DNA from: Gammaproteobacteria bacterium
Lineage (GTDB): Bacteria; Pseudomonadota; Gammaproteobacteria; Burkholderiales; Burkholderiaceae_C
Length of the DNA: 6,851 nt
NCBI GenBank assembly: GCA_030054245.1
Contig: JASGCH010000071.1
Span: forward strand, 1 to 6,851
Reading direction: 5' to 3'
In this document: positions 1 through 5,380 of the stretch, piece by piece
Layout: every line of letters begins with the position of its first letter
How positions within the stretch are numbered: position 1 is the first letter of the stretch
Program-made: the position numbers and the translations under genes
Notes under the pieces: generated by a model
Told to the model about the DNA's origin: nothing
Seen by the model: the letters and a program-made list of their open reading frames with translations, nothing else
Database searches by the model: none

Positions 1-86
1 TTATCCTTTATAATGAAAATAGTCGTAAACAAGGTTGAGATTGGCTCCTAGACACGAGTCCACCACCGGTTACCCGATTAATGCGT
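1..86. other. unassigned left edge upstream of pstS
   Basis: No gene can be supported here. All three forward frames hit stops early: the frame read from base 1 stops at 49-51, the frame from base 2 at 11-13, and the frame from base 3 at 36-38. Any upstream gene could therefore contribute only a very short C-terminus, and I recognise none. A perfect -10-like hexamer TATAAT lies at 9-14, but its -35 partner would fall outside the window, so it is only a hint of a promoter. No convincing Pho box (two CTGTCAT-type direct repeats 11 bp apart) is visible between here and pstS. Confidence 0.4.
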
Positions 87-130
87 GAGGCTTTTGCCGC
101 CAGCGGCGTAGCCGTCGGTGCAAAGGTCTC
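87..130. repeat. short copy of the intergenic inverted-repeat element (copy A)
   Basis: The copy starts with GAGGCTTTTGCC at 87-98 and ends with GGTGCAAAGGTCTC at 117-130. The outer 11 bp are inverted repeats of each other apart from two mismatches. The exact 11-mer core CGGCGTAGCCG sits at 104-114. At about 44 bp it looks like an internally deleted form of the 67-bp right half seen at 3276-3342, which shares the same order: GAG-CTTTTGC, then CGCC, then AGCGGCGTAGCCG. It lies 51 bp upstream of the pstS start, so it is probably in the pstS leader or promoter region. No open reading frame is associated with it. Confidence 0.75.
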
Positions 131-157
131 AAGAAACAAGGATAGTGTATTTTTTAT

Positions 158-180
158 TACGATATAAAAAGGGGATGGAG
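158..180 (+). promoter_or_regulatory. pstS upstream motif TACGATATAAA and ribosome binding site
   Basis: TACGATATAAA occupies 158-168. The identical 11-mer recurs just before phoU (4407-4417). It contains a -10-like TATAAA at 163-168, but no -35 hexamer is visible at 16-18 bp spacing. It is followed by GGGG at 171-174, which is 7 bases from the ATG and is a plausible Shine-Dalgarno sequence. GGAG at 177-180 is too close to the start to be used. This is the only gene start in the window with a reasonable Shine-Dalgarno sequence. Confidence 0.4.
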
Positions 181-181
181 T

Positions 182-1213
182 ATGTTGCATATCATTTTGA
201 TCATATTGCGTAAAGGTTTTAGCATAGGGTGTTTTATGCTATTGAGTGGGTACGCTTTGGGAATAGAGCTAACCGGTGCTGGGGCGACTTTTCCCTATCC
301 GGTGTACGGTGCATGGGCTGCTGCCTACGAAAAAGCGTCTGGGGTAAAACTCAATTATCAATCTATCGGATCATCTGGTGGAGTGCGACAAATTAAAGCC
401 AAAACAGTAGATTTTGGGGCTACAGATGCTCCATTGTCCCCAGAAGATTTGGATAAAAGTGGTTTATTGCAGTTTCCTGCCATCATTGGCGGTACAGTGC
501 CTGTATTTAATTTAGAGGGCTTCAAGGCGGGGGAGCTACGACTTTCTGGTGCAGTGTTGGCGGATATTTTTTTGGGTAATATTACCAATTGGGATGATCC
601 TAAAATTAGACTTCTCAATCCTGGGAAAAAATTTCCTAATCAAGCCATAACGGTTGTACATCGAGCCGATGGTTCAGGTACTACTTTTAATTTTACCGAT
701 TATCTTACTTCAGTTAGCAAGGATTGGGCCAATCAAGTTGGAAAAGGCAGTGCAGTAAAGTGGCTGGCACCAACAACAGTGGGAGGAAAGGGCAATGAAG
801 GTGTGGCGGCCAATGTGTTGCGTTTGAATGGTTCTGTGGGTTATGTGGAGTATGCTTATGTCAAGAAAAATAAGATGTTGTATTTCAGTATGACTAACGC
901 CGATGGATACTATGTTGAGCCTAAAGATGATGCTTTTGCTTTTGCGGCCTCCAGTGCAGACTGGTTTAGTGTAAAGGGTATGGGGATTTCGATGATTGGT
1001 GCTAAAGGCGCAAAAAGTTGGCCGATTAGCACCGCTTCTTTTATCTTGTTACAAAAAGAAAATGCTAAGCCAGAGAATATACAACAAGTACTAAAATTTT
1101 TTGATTGGTCGTTCAAAAATGGGAAATCTATTGCGGAAAACCTAGATTATGTGCCGTTACCAGATAATGTTGCTCAATACATTCGTAAGGAGGTATGGGC
1201 ACAGCTTAGGTAA
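182..1213 (+). CDS. pstS: phosphate ABC transporter, periplasmic phosphate-binding protein PstS
   Basis: PstS is the periplasmic receptor that binds inorganic phosphate and hands it to the PstC-PstA channel. The 343-residue protein begins with a signal peptide: a basic RK at 10-11, a hydrophobic stretch to about 24, and likely cleavage after ALG (27). Mature PstS begins near IELTGAGATF. Every phosphate-contacting residue known from E. coli PstS is present at a constant offset of 26: T36 and F37 (GAGATF), S64 (GSSGG), D82 (DFGATDAPLS), and R161, S165, G166 and T167 (RADGSGTT). The GGKGN-EG-AA, GYVEY and KFFDW blocks of the family follow. Length is typical. The start at 182 is the only one that keeps the whole signal peptide. 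There is no lipobox, so it is a soluble periplasmic form. It is first in the pst cluster, as usual. Confidence 0.98.
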   Translation: MLHIILIILRKGFSIGCFMLLSGYALGIELTGAGATFPYPVYGAWAAAYEKASGVKLNYQSIGSSGGVRQIKAKTVDFGATDAPLSPEDLDKSGLLQFPAIIGGTVPVFNLEGFKAGELRLSGAVLADIFLGNITNWDDPKIRLLNPGKKFPNQAITVVHRADGSGTTFNFTDYLTSVSKDWANQVGKGSAVKWLAPTTVGGKGNEGVAANVLRLNGSVGYVEYAYVKKNKMLYFSMTNADGYYVEPKDDAFAFAASSADWFSVKGMGISMIGAKGAKSWPISTASFILLQKENAKPENIQQVLKFFDWSFKNGKSIAENLDYVPLPDNVAQYIRKEVWAQLR

Positions 1214-1233
1214 CCCGTTTTGTTTTCTTTTGA

Positions 1234-1251
1234 ATTGGGGCCATACCCAAT
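1234..1251 (+). other. small hairpin between pstS and pstC
   Basis: ATTGGG at 1234-1239 and CCCAAT at 1246-1251 can pair around the 6-base loop GCCATA. No T-run follows, so this is not a classical Rho-independent terminator. Its place directly after pstS fits a stem that protects pstS mRNA or slows read-through, since the binding protein is normally made in excess of the membrane subunits. That role is inference. This is the only gap in the window without a copy of the repeat family. Confidence 0.4.
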
Positions 1252-1263
1252 CATCTATACCTC

Positions 1264-2214
1264 ATGAACAATTCTAGGAATCAAATTTTAAGGACTGCCA
1301 AGGTATTGCGTTTCCAAGATGCGGTTGTTCACATAGTTACATTCATTTTTGCATCGCTGATTTTACTGGCTTTGTTGGCGGTTATTACCATGCTTACATG
1401 GGGTGCCCAGTCCGCACTGTCTAAGTTTGGTTTGGCGTTTTTTTGGTACGCAGAGTGGGATATTATCAACGAAGAGCATGGGGCGTTTTTTGCCTTACTA
1501 GGGACGGTCCTGACCTCGACAATAGCCTTGTTGCTGGCAGTGCCGATGTCTTTTGGCATTGCTTTATTTTTAACCGAGACTTGTCCTACCAATTTACGCC
1601 GTATTTTGGGTACGGCCATAGAATTATTGGCGGCTATACCGTCTATTATCTACGGTATGTTTGGCTTGTTTATCTTTGCCCCTTGGTTTGCTGAATATGG
1701 ACAACCTGGGTTATATACGGTACTGAAATACCTACCTATTATTGGTAGTGCATTTGGCGGATCGACCAATGGTATAGGAATTTTAACGGCTGGTTTAATA
1801 CTGTCGTTTATGATTTTACCTTTTATTGCGGCTGTTATGCGCGATGTATTTGAAGTTGTTCCACCCATGTTGCGTGAATCGGCTTATGGTTTAGGGTGTA
1901 CACAATGGGAAGTGATGCGTTATGTTGTCCTACCTTATACGCGTATTGGAGTGCTCGGTGGGGTTGTTTTAGGTTTAGGTCGAGCACTAGGTGAAACTAT
2001 GGCAGTAACTTTTGTTATTGGTAATGCAAACCGATTGCCTACCTCTGTGTACTCGCCTGGCACATCTATTGCCTCGACTTTAGCTAATGAATTTGGTGAG
2101 GCTAGTGATTTACATCTTTCAGCACTTTTTGCTCTGGGATTGTTGCTATTTTTTGTGAGCTTAGTCGTGATATTGTTATCTAAATGGTTGATTTCACGCT
2201 CGGTACGAGTATGA
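1264..2214 (+). CDS. pstC: phosphate ABC transporter permease PstC
   Basis: PstC is one of the two inner-membrane subunits that form the phosphate channel with PstA. The 316-residue protein shows six hydrophobic segments at about 21-45, 77-104, 118-142, 172-193, 228-253 and 285-308. Family hallmarks are FGLAFFW-EWD (55-66), VPMSFGIALFLTE (93-105), IELLAAIPSIIYGM-GLFIFAP (119-140), and the EAA coupling loop RESAYGLGCTQWEVM (204-218), which contacts PstB. RALGETMAVTFVIGN (240-254) carries the conserved charged pair (R240, E244) of this family. The ATG at 1264 gives the normal N-terminal length, but no Shine-Dalgarno sequence precedes it. The gene begins 50 bp after pstS. Its TGA stop overlaps an ATG (ATGA at 2211-2214), although pstA does not start there. 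Confidence 0.98.
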   Translation: MNNSRNQILRTAKVLRFQDAVVHIVTFIFASLILLALLAVITMLTWGAQSALSKFGLAFFWYAEWDIINEEHGAFFALLGTVLTSTIALLLAVPMSFGIALFLTETCPTNLRRILGTAIELLAAIPSIIYGMFGLFIFAPWFAEYGQPGLYTVLKYLPIIGSAFGGSTNGIGILTAGLILSFMILPFIAAVMRDVFEVVPPMLRESAYGLGCTQWEVMRYVVLPYTRIGVLGGVVLGLGRALGETMAVTFVIGNANRLPTSVYSPGTSIASTLANEFGEASDLHLSALFALGLLLFFVSLVVILLSKWLISRSVRV

Positions 2215-2242
2215 ACATCTGCAGGTCAGAAGTGACATGGTT

Positions 2243-2302
2243 GAGACCTTGGCACTGACGGCTACGCCGCTGGTGCAACAATCTTGAGGTGCGAAGGTTT
2301 CT
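2243..2302. repeat. short intergenic inverted-repeat element with doubled end (copy B)
   Basis: A 43-bp unit runs from GAGACCTTGGCAC at 2243 to GGTGCAACAATCTT at 2285, with the exact core CGGCTACGCCG at 2259-2269. A second, diverged right end (GGTGCGAAGGTTTC, about 2288-2301) follows with a 16-bp period. Upstream, 2230-2245 (AGTGACATGGTTGAGA) resembles the interior of the copy near 6565-6580, so the repeat-derived DNA may begin near 2226. The left end is of the GAGACC class, while the first right end reads as AAGATTGTTGC when reverse-complemented, so the two ends are of different types. The copy fills most of the 126-bp pstC-pstA gap. Confidence 0.65.
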
Positions 2303-2340
2303 AAGTAGTTTGTCGGTTTATATTTTAAAAGTATTGTAAC

Positions 2341-3192
2341 ATGATGAATACTCGATTGTACCAAAAGCGTAAGATAGTAAACTGGATAGGGTTGGTGTTG
2401 TCTATGTTCGCCATGTTTGCTGGTCTCGTGGTTTTATCGTGGATTTTGTATGTGTTATTCAAAAATGGCTTGCAGGCGCTGACACTGAATATTTTGTTTG
2501 AATCGACACCCGCACCGGGTGTCGACGGGGGGGGCTTGGCTAATGCGATCGTCGGTAGTTTGTTGATGGTGTTATTTGCAGTCTTGGTGAGTATGCCCAT
2601 TGGTATATTTGCTGGGGTTTATTTAGTGGAGTATAGTCGGCAAAATTGGTTTGCTAGGTTGGTATATTTGGCTACAGATATCATGATTTCTACACCGTCG
2701 ATCATTCTCGGTTTATTTGTATATGCTATATATGTAGCACAGGTAAAGCATTTTTCTGGTTGGGCGGGTGTTTTGGTTTTGTCGCTACTAGCGACTCCAG
2801 TTATCCTAAAAAGTACCACCAATATGCTTATGCTGGTGCCAGGTGGGTTAAGGGAGGCGGCTTTTGCTTTAGGGGCATCGCGTTGGAAAACCTCTTTTTC
2901 GGTAACTTTGCGTGTGGCTAAAGCAGGCGTGGTAACTGGTGTACTTTTGGCTCTTGCACGCATTAGCGGTGAAACTGCCCCGTTGCTGTTTACGGCACTC
3001 AACAATCAATTTTTCTCTTTAAATATGAACGCTCCTTTGGCGAATTTACCCGTGGTTATATTCCAGTTTGCTTTGAGTCCGTACGAAAATTGGGAGCGTT
3101 TGGCTTGGGCTGGTGCTTTACTCATTACGCTGATGGTTTTGTTTATTAATATTGTTGCGCGGGCATTCTTTCGCAATCGAATAGCTACTTAG
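2341..3192 (+). CDS. pstA: phosphate ABC transporter permease PstA
   Basis: PstA is the second channel-forming membrane subunit of the Pst transporter. The 283 residues contain hydrophobic segments at about 14-40, 69-95, 108-133, 140-160, 194-217 and 256-275. Diagnostic blocks are the TPAPGVDGGGLANAI periplasmic segment (56-70), TPSIILGLFVYAIYVAQ (118-134), HFSGWAGV (137-144), the EAA loop LREAAFALGASRWK (170-183), and ARISGETAPLLFTALNNQF (206-224) with the conserved arginine R207. It resembles E. coli PstA nearly end to end. Two adjacent ATGs at 2341 and 2344 could serve as start, and neither has a Shine-Dalgarno sequence. A run of eight G (2527-2534) encodes the conserved GGG at 63-65 and is a potential slippage site. 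The TAG stop overlaps the first base of a repeat element. Confidence 0.98.
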   Translation: MMNTRLYQKRKIVNWIGLVLSMFAMFAGLVVLSWILYVLFKNGLQALTLNILFESTPAPGVDGGGLANAIVGSLLMVLFAVLVSMPIGIFAGVYLVEYSRQNWFARLVYLATDIMISTPSIILGLFVYAIYVAQVKHFSGWAGVLVLSLLATPVILKSTTNMLMLVPGGLREAAFALGASRWKTSFSVTLRVAKAGVVTGVLLALARISGETAPLLFTALNNQFFSLNMNAPLANLPVVIFQFALSPYENWERLAWAGALLITLMVLFINIVARAFFRNRIAT

Positions 3193-3342
3193 AGACCATT
3201 GCACCTCGGCTACGCCGCTCGGACGAGCAACCAAAAGCACAAGGAGCGAGTGCCTCTAGAGAAATTCAGTAAAATGAGACTTTTGCATAACGCCGCAATT
3301 TGGCAGTGTAGCCAGCGGCGTAGCCGTTGGTGCAAAAGTCTC
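3192..3342. repeat. full-length intergenic inverted-repeat element (copy C)
   Basis: This 151-bp copy has GAGACCATTGCACC at 3192-3205 and GGTGCAAAAGTCTC at 3329-3342 as terminal inverted repeats. Exact cores lie just inside each end: CGGCTACGCCG at 3207-3217 and CGGCGTAGCCG at 3316-3326. The two arms pair over about 27 bp with few mismatches. CATAACGCCGCAATT (3286-3300) matches the interior of the copies after pstB and phoU (13 of 15). Its first G is also the last base of the pstA stop codon. An extra end-like sequence, GAGACTTTTGCA at 3276-3287, sits inside it, so 3276-3342 can also be read as a 67-bp element. It lies entirely between pstA and pstB. Confidence 0.8.
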
Positions 3343-3361
3343 TAATATACATAACTTAGAC

Positions 3362-4132
3362 ATGGATACATTACAAGATAAACACGCCATAGAAATAGTC
3401 AATGTCAGTTTTTATTATGGGGAGGTTTTAGCTTTAAAAAATATTACTCTAAACATATCAGAAAAAAAAGTTACGGCTTTTATAGGTCCTTCTGGGTGTG
3501 GTAAATCCACTCTTTTACGCACTCTAAACCGGATGTATAGCTTGTACCCTGGTCATCATGCCGAAGGCAAGATATTGTTATACGGGGAAAATATTTTAGA
3601 TCCCAAACACGATTTAAACTTATTGCGTGCACGCGTGGGGATGGTGTTTCAAAAACCCACACCTTTCCCCATGTCTATATACGATAATATCGCTTTTGGC
3701 ATTAAACTATATCAAAAATTGAGCAAAGCTGACCTAAACCAAAGAGTAGAGTGGGCTTTGAGTAAAGCGGCTTTGTGGGACGAAGTGAAAGATAAATTAG
3801 GTCAAAATGGTCTTTCGTTATCTGGTGGACAACAGCAAAGGCTGTGTATAGCTCGTACCGTAGCAATATCTCCCTCGGTCATTTTATTGGACGAACCCAC
3901 TTCGGCCTTGGACCCTATTGCTACAGCTAAAATAGAAGAATTAGTACACGAACTAAAAAGAGATTATACTGTGGTAATGGTAACACATAATATGCAACAG
4001 GCGGCACGAGTGTCAGACTATACGGCGTATATGTATTTAGGTGAGATGCGGGAGTTTGGTAAAACCGGTCAAATTTTTACTAATCCGAAAAATAAAAACA
4101 CAGAAGATTATATCACTGGGCGTTTTGGTTAG
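3362..4132 (+). CDS. pstB: phosphate ABC transporter ATP-binding protein PstB
   Basis: PstB is the cytoplasmic ATPase of the Pst system. As a dimer it couples ATP hydrolysis to phosphate passage through PstC-PstA. The 256 residues carry every ABC motif: Walker A GPSGCGKST (42-50), Q-loop VFQKPTPFPMSIYDNIAFG (95-113, Q97), signature LSGGQQQR (153-160), Walker B VILLDEPTS (173-181, catalytic E178), D-loop SALDP (181-185) and switch histidine H209 in VTHN. TLNRM (54-58) and the C-terminal ITGRFG are typical of PstB rather than other ABC ATPases. Length is normal. The ATG at 3362 gives the expected N-terminus (IEIVNVSFYYG) but lacks a Shine-Dalgarno sequence, and the 20 bases before it separate it from the repeat element. 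A run of eight A occurs at 3462-3469. Confidence 0.98.
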   Translation: MDTLQDKHAIEIVNVSFYYGEVLALKNITLNISEKKVTAFIGPSGCGKSTLLRTLNRMYSLYPGHHAEGKILLYGENILDPKHDLNLLRARVGMVFQKPTPFPMSIYDNIAFGIKLYQKLSKADLNQRVEWALSKAALWDEVKDKLGQNGLSLSGGQQQRLCIARTVAISPSVILLDEPTSALDPIATAKIEELVHELKRDYTVVMVTHNMQQAARVSDYTAYMYLGEMREFGKTGQIFTNPKNKNTEDYITGRFG

Positions 4133-4134
4133 TA

Positions 4135-4209
4135 GAGACCTTTGCAAAACTCCGGCGAACTGTCAAAGTACAAGGCTTGAGCGAACGCTCCCAACGGAAT
4201 TTGCTCAAA
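4135..4209. repeat. left-end fragment of the intergenic element (copy D, alpha unit)
   Basis: The unit begins GAGACCTTTGCAAAA at 4135, two bases after the pstB stop, and continues to about 4209. It aligns with the left half of the next unit through ACAAGGCTTGAGCG (4170-4183) and CGGAATTTGCTCAAA (4195-4209). It stops at the point where the neighbouring unit continues with TGATCATTCGC. GAGCG and CGCTC at 4179-4190 form a small hairpin around AA. The end sequence resembles terminal repeats I recall for IS5-family insertion sequences, but no transposase is present. Confidence 0.6.
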
Positions 4210-4373
4210 AAAACCTTTGCACCATCGGCTATGCCGCTCGGTGAGCTGTCATAATTACAAGGCTGGAGCGCTAGCGCAACCGGCGGAATTTACTCAAATG
4301 ATCATTCGCTGGTGAGTACCGCATAACGCAGTAATTTGACAACCGCGGCGTAGCCGATGGTGCGACAGTCTTT
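4210..4373. repeat. full-length intergenic inverted-repeat element (copy D, beta unit)
   Basis: This copy of about 164 bp shows the family structure most clearly. GCACCATCGGCTATGCCGC at 4219-4237 and its inverted partner at 4345-4363 match at 18 of 19 positions, and the one mismatch would be a U-G pair in RNA. The transcript can therefore form a long stem closing a loop of about 107 bases. The interior has a perfect 10-bp palindrome, AATGATCATT (4297-4306), inside a 23-base segment (4294-4316) identical to the copy after phoU. It also has CATAACGCAGTAATT (4322-4336), shared exactly with that copy. The left end is of the CCTTTGCACC class and the right end (GCGACAGTCTTT) of the AAGACTGTTGC class. 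Confidence 0.8.
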
Positions 4374-4394
4374 ACGATAACAAGCCTGTTCCAC

Positions 4395-4417
4395 TAGTTA
4401 TATAACTACGATATAAA
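4395..4417 (+). promoter_or_regulatory. palindrome and TACGATATAAA motif upstream of phoU
   Basis: TAGTTATATAACTA at 4395-4408 is a perfect 14-bp palindrome. It overlaps TACGATATAAA at 4407-4417, the same 11-mer found before pstS. TATAAA at 4412-4417 could serve as a -10 box, but no good -35 hexamer is visible. The ATG of phoU is only five bases further on, so transcription from this box would give a nearly leaderless mRNA. The site may instead be an operator or a translation-initiation enhancer. It lies outside the repeat element. Confidence 0.4.
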
Positions 4418-4422
4418 CCTAT

Positions 4423-5136
4423 ATGGAAAAACATGTATCAAGCCAATTTGACGCAGAATTGGCAGAAATTTCATCTAAGTTATCCGAGCTAGGTAGCTTA
4501 GTCGAGCAACAAATTATAGATGCCTTTGTAGCATTAGTAAACTTTGATACGATTATTGCTGATCGTGTACTGACCCATGAAAAATTGGTGAATAGGATGG
4601 AAATGGAGATAGACCATGAGATATCTTCTATTATTGCCCGGCGCCAACCTACTGCTCGCGATTTGCGCTTACTTATCGCTATATCGAAAAGTACAGCAAA
4701 TTTAGAGCGTGCTGGAGATGAAACAGAGCGTATTGCTCGCATGGTAAAAAAAATTATATCGCACGACAATAATCTGCGGACTTTGCCTGCATCAGAATTG
4801 CGTTTGGCGGCGGATTTAGCTTCTAGGTTGTTACGCAAGACACTCAATGCGTTTACGCTTTTAGACATCCAAGTGGCTCTATCGATTATGTCTGAAGATG
4901 ATTTGATTGACGCAGAATTTGACGGCTTTGTGCGCAAGCTGATTACCTATATGATGGAAGATCCGCGTACTATATCCGCAAGTTTAGATCTACTCTTTGT
5001 AGCTAAGGCCATTGAACGCATAGGCGATCACGCGAAAAATATTGCTGAATGTATTATATATGTTGTCAAAGGTGAAGATGTACGCCATACCGCTCGTGCT
5101 GAAGTCGAGCTGGTTGTGAAGAATCCTAGGAGGTAG
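4423..5136 (+). CDS. phoU: phosphate signalling and transport regulator PhoU
   Basis: PhoU is a cytoplasmic, peripheral-membrane regulator that links the Pst transporter to the PhoR sensor kinase. It keeps the Pho regulon off when phosphate is plentiful and limits phosphate uptake. The 237-residue, all-helical protein has the two-fold PhoU repeat, each half carrying the metal-binding signature: NLERAGDETERIAR (93-106) and AIERIGDHAKNIAE (196-209). The N-terminal H-SSQFDAEL and LVEQQI blocks are typical of proteobacterial PhoU, and length is normal. The ATG at 4423 fits the family N-terminus but has no Shine-Dalgarno sequence. It follows pstB after an unusually long 290-bp gap filled with repeats. 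A perfect AGGAGG forms its last two sense codons (5128-5133) but no start codon follows nearby. Confidence 0.97.
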   Translation: MEKHVSSQFDAELAEISSKLSELGSLVEQQIIDAFVALVNFDTIIADRVLTHEKLVNRMEMEIDHEISSIIARRQPTARDLRLLIAISKSTANLERAGDETERIARMVKKIISHDNNLRTLPASELRLAADLASRLLRKTLNAFTLLDIQVALSIMSEDDLIDAEFDGFVRKLITYMMEDPRTISASLDLLFVAKAIERIGDHAKNIAECIIYVVKGEDVRHTARAEVELVVKNPRR

Positions 5137-5152
5137 TTACGCATAGCATAAT

Positions 5153-5310
5153 AAGACTGTTGCTCCATCGGCTGGTGCCGCTCTACGAGCTACCAAGGTA
5201 CAAGGCTTGAGTTGCGCGCAACCAGCGGAATTTATTCAAATGATCATTCGCTGGTGAGCACCTACATAACGCAGTAATTGGGTAGCCTAGTAGGTTGTGC
5301 AACAGTCTTT
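5153..5310. repeat. full-length intergenic inverted-repeat element (copy E)
   Basis: This copy of about 158 bp is bounded by perfect 11-bp terminal inverted repeats: AAGACTGTTGC at 5153-5163 and GCAACAGTCTT at 5299-5309. The interior shares a 23-base identical segment (5236-5258, containing AATGATCATT at 5239-5248) and CATAACGCAGTAATT (5265-5279) with the copy before phoU, as well as ACAAGGCTTGAG with the fragment at 4170-4181. The inner cores are decayed: CGGCTGGTGCCG on the left and GGTAGCCTAG on the right. Good ends with poor cores suggest either that the ends are under separate constraint or that this is a diverged subfamily. No coding potential is seen. Confidence 0.75.
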
Positions 5311-5367
5311 TTGATACACTATCCCCAATTTTATTCCGACTCTCTAACCATCCCTTCCGCGTTCCTA

Positions 5368-5380
5368 TGCAACAGTCTTT
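5368..5380. repeat. solo repeat end touching the pyrD start codon
   Basis: TGCAACAGTCTTT at 5368-5380 is an exact 13-base copy of the right end of copy E (5298-5310), shifted by 70 bp. Its last base is immediately followed by the pyrD ATG. It therefore occupies the position where a Shine-Dalgarno sequence would be, and none is present. An out-of-frame ATG at 5367-5369 opens an 8-codon reading frame through this repeat, ending at TGA 5391-5393 inside pyrD. The 57 bases between the two ends (5311-5367) hold no recognisable gene. Confidence 0.6.

Noticed and set aside
8..190. 60-codon open frame on the minus strand across the pstS leader
   Set aside because: It runs through the repeat core and the pstS start region, resembles no protein family I know, and similar frames arise in other copies of the repeat.
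3462..3469. Run of eight A in pstB as a programmed slippage site
   Set aside because: It encodes an ordinary Glu-Lys-Lys in an intact frame, is common in AT-rich genes, and no alternative product is apparent.
4041..4244. 67-codon forward open frame over the pstB end
   Set aside because: It starts inside pstB in another frame and ends in the repeat element; no family resemblance.
4246..4255. CTGTCATAAT, a match to the first half of a Pho box
   Set aside because: The required second CTGTCA-type half 11 bp further on is absent, and the string is part of the repeat element, where other copies vary at these bases.
5311..5339. TTGATA at 5311-5316 as a -35 box for pyrD
   Set aside because: No acceptable -10 hexamer lies at 16-18 bp spacing; the bases there are TTCCGA-like.
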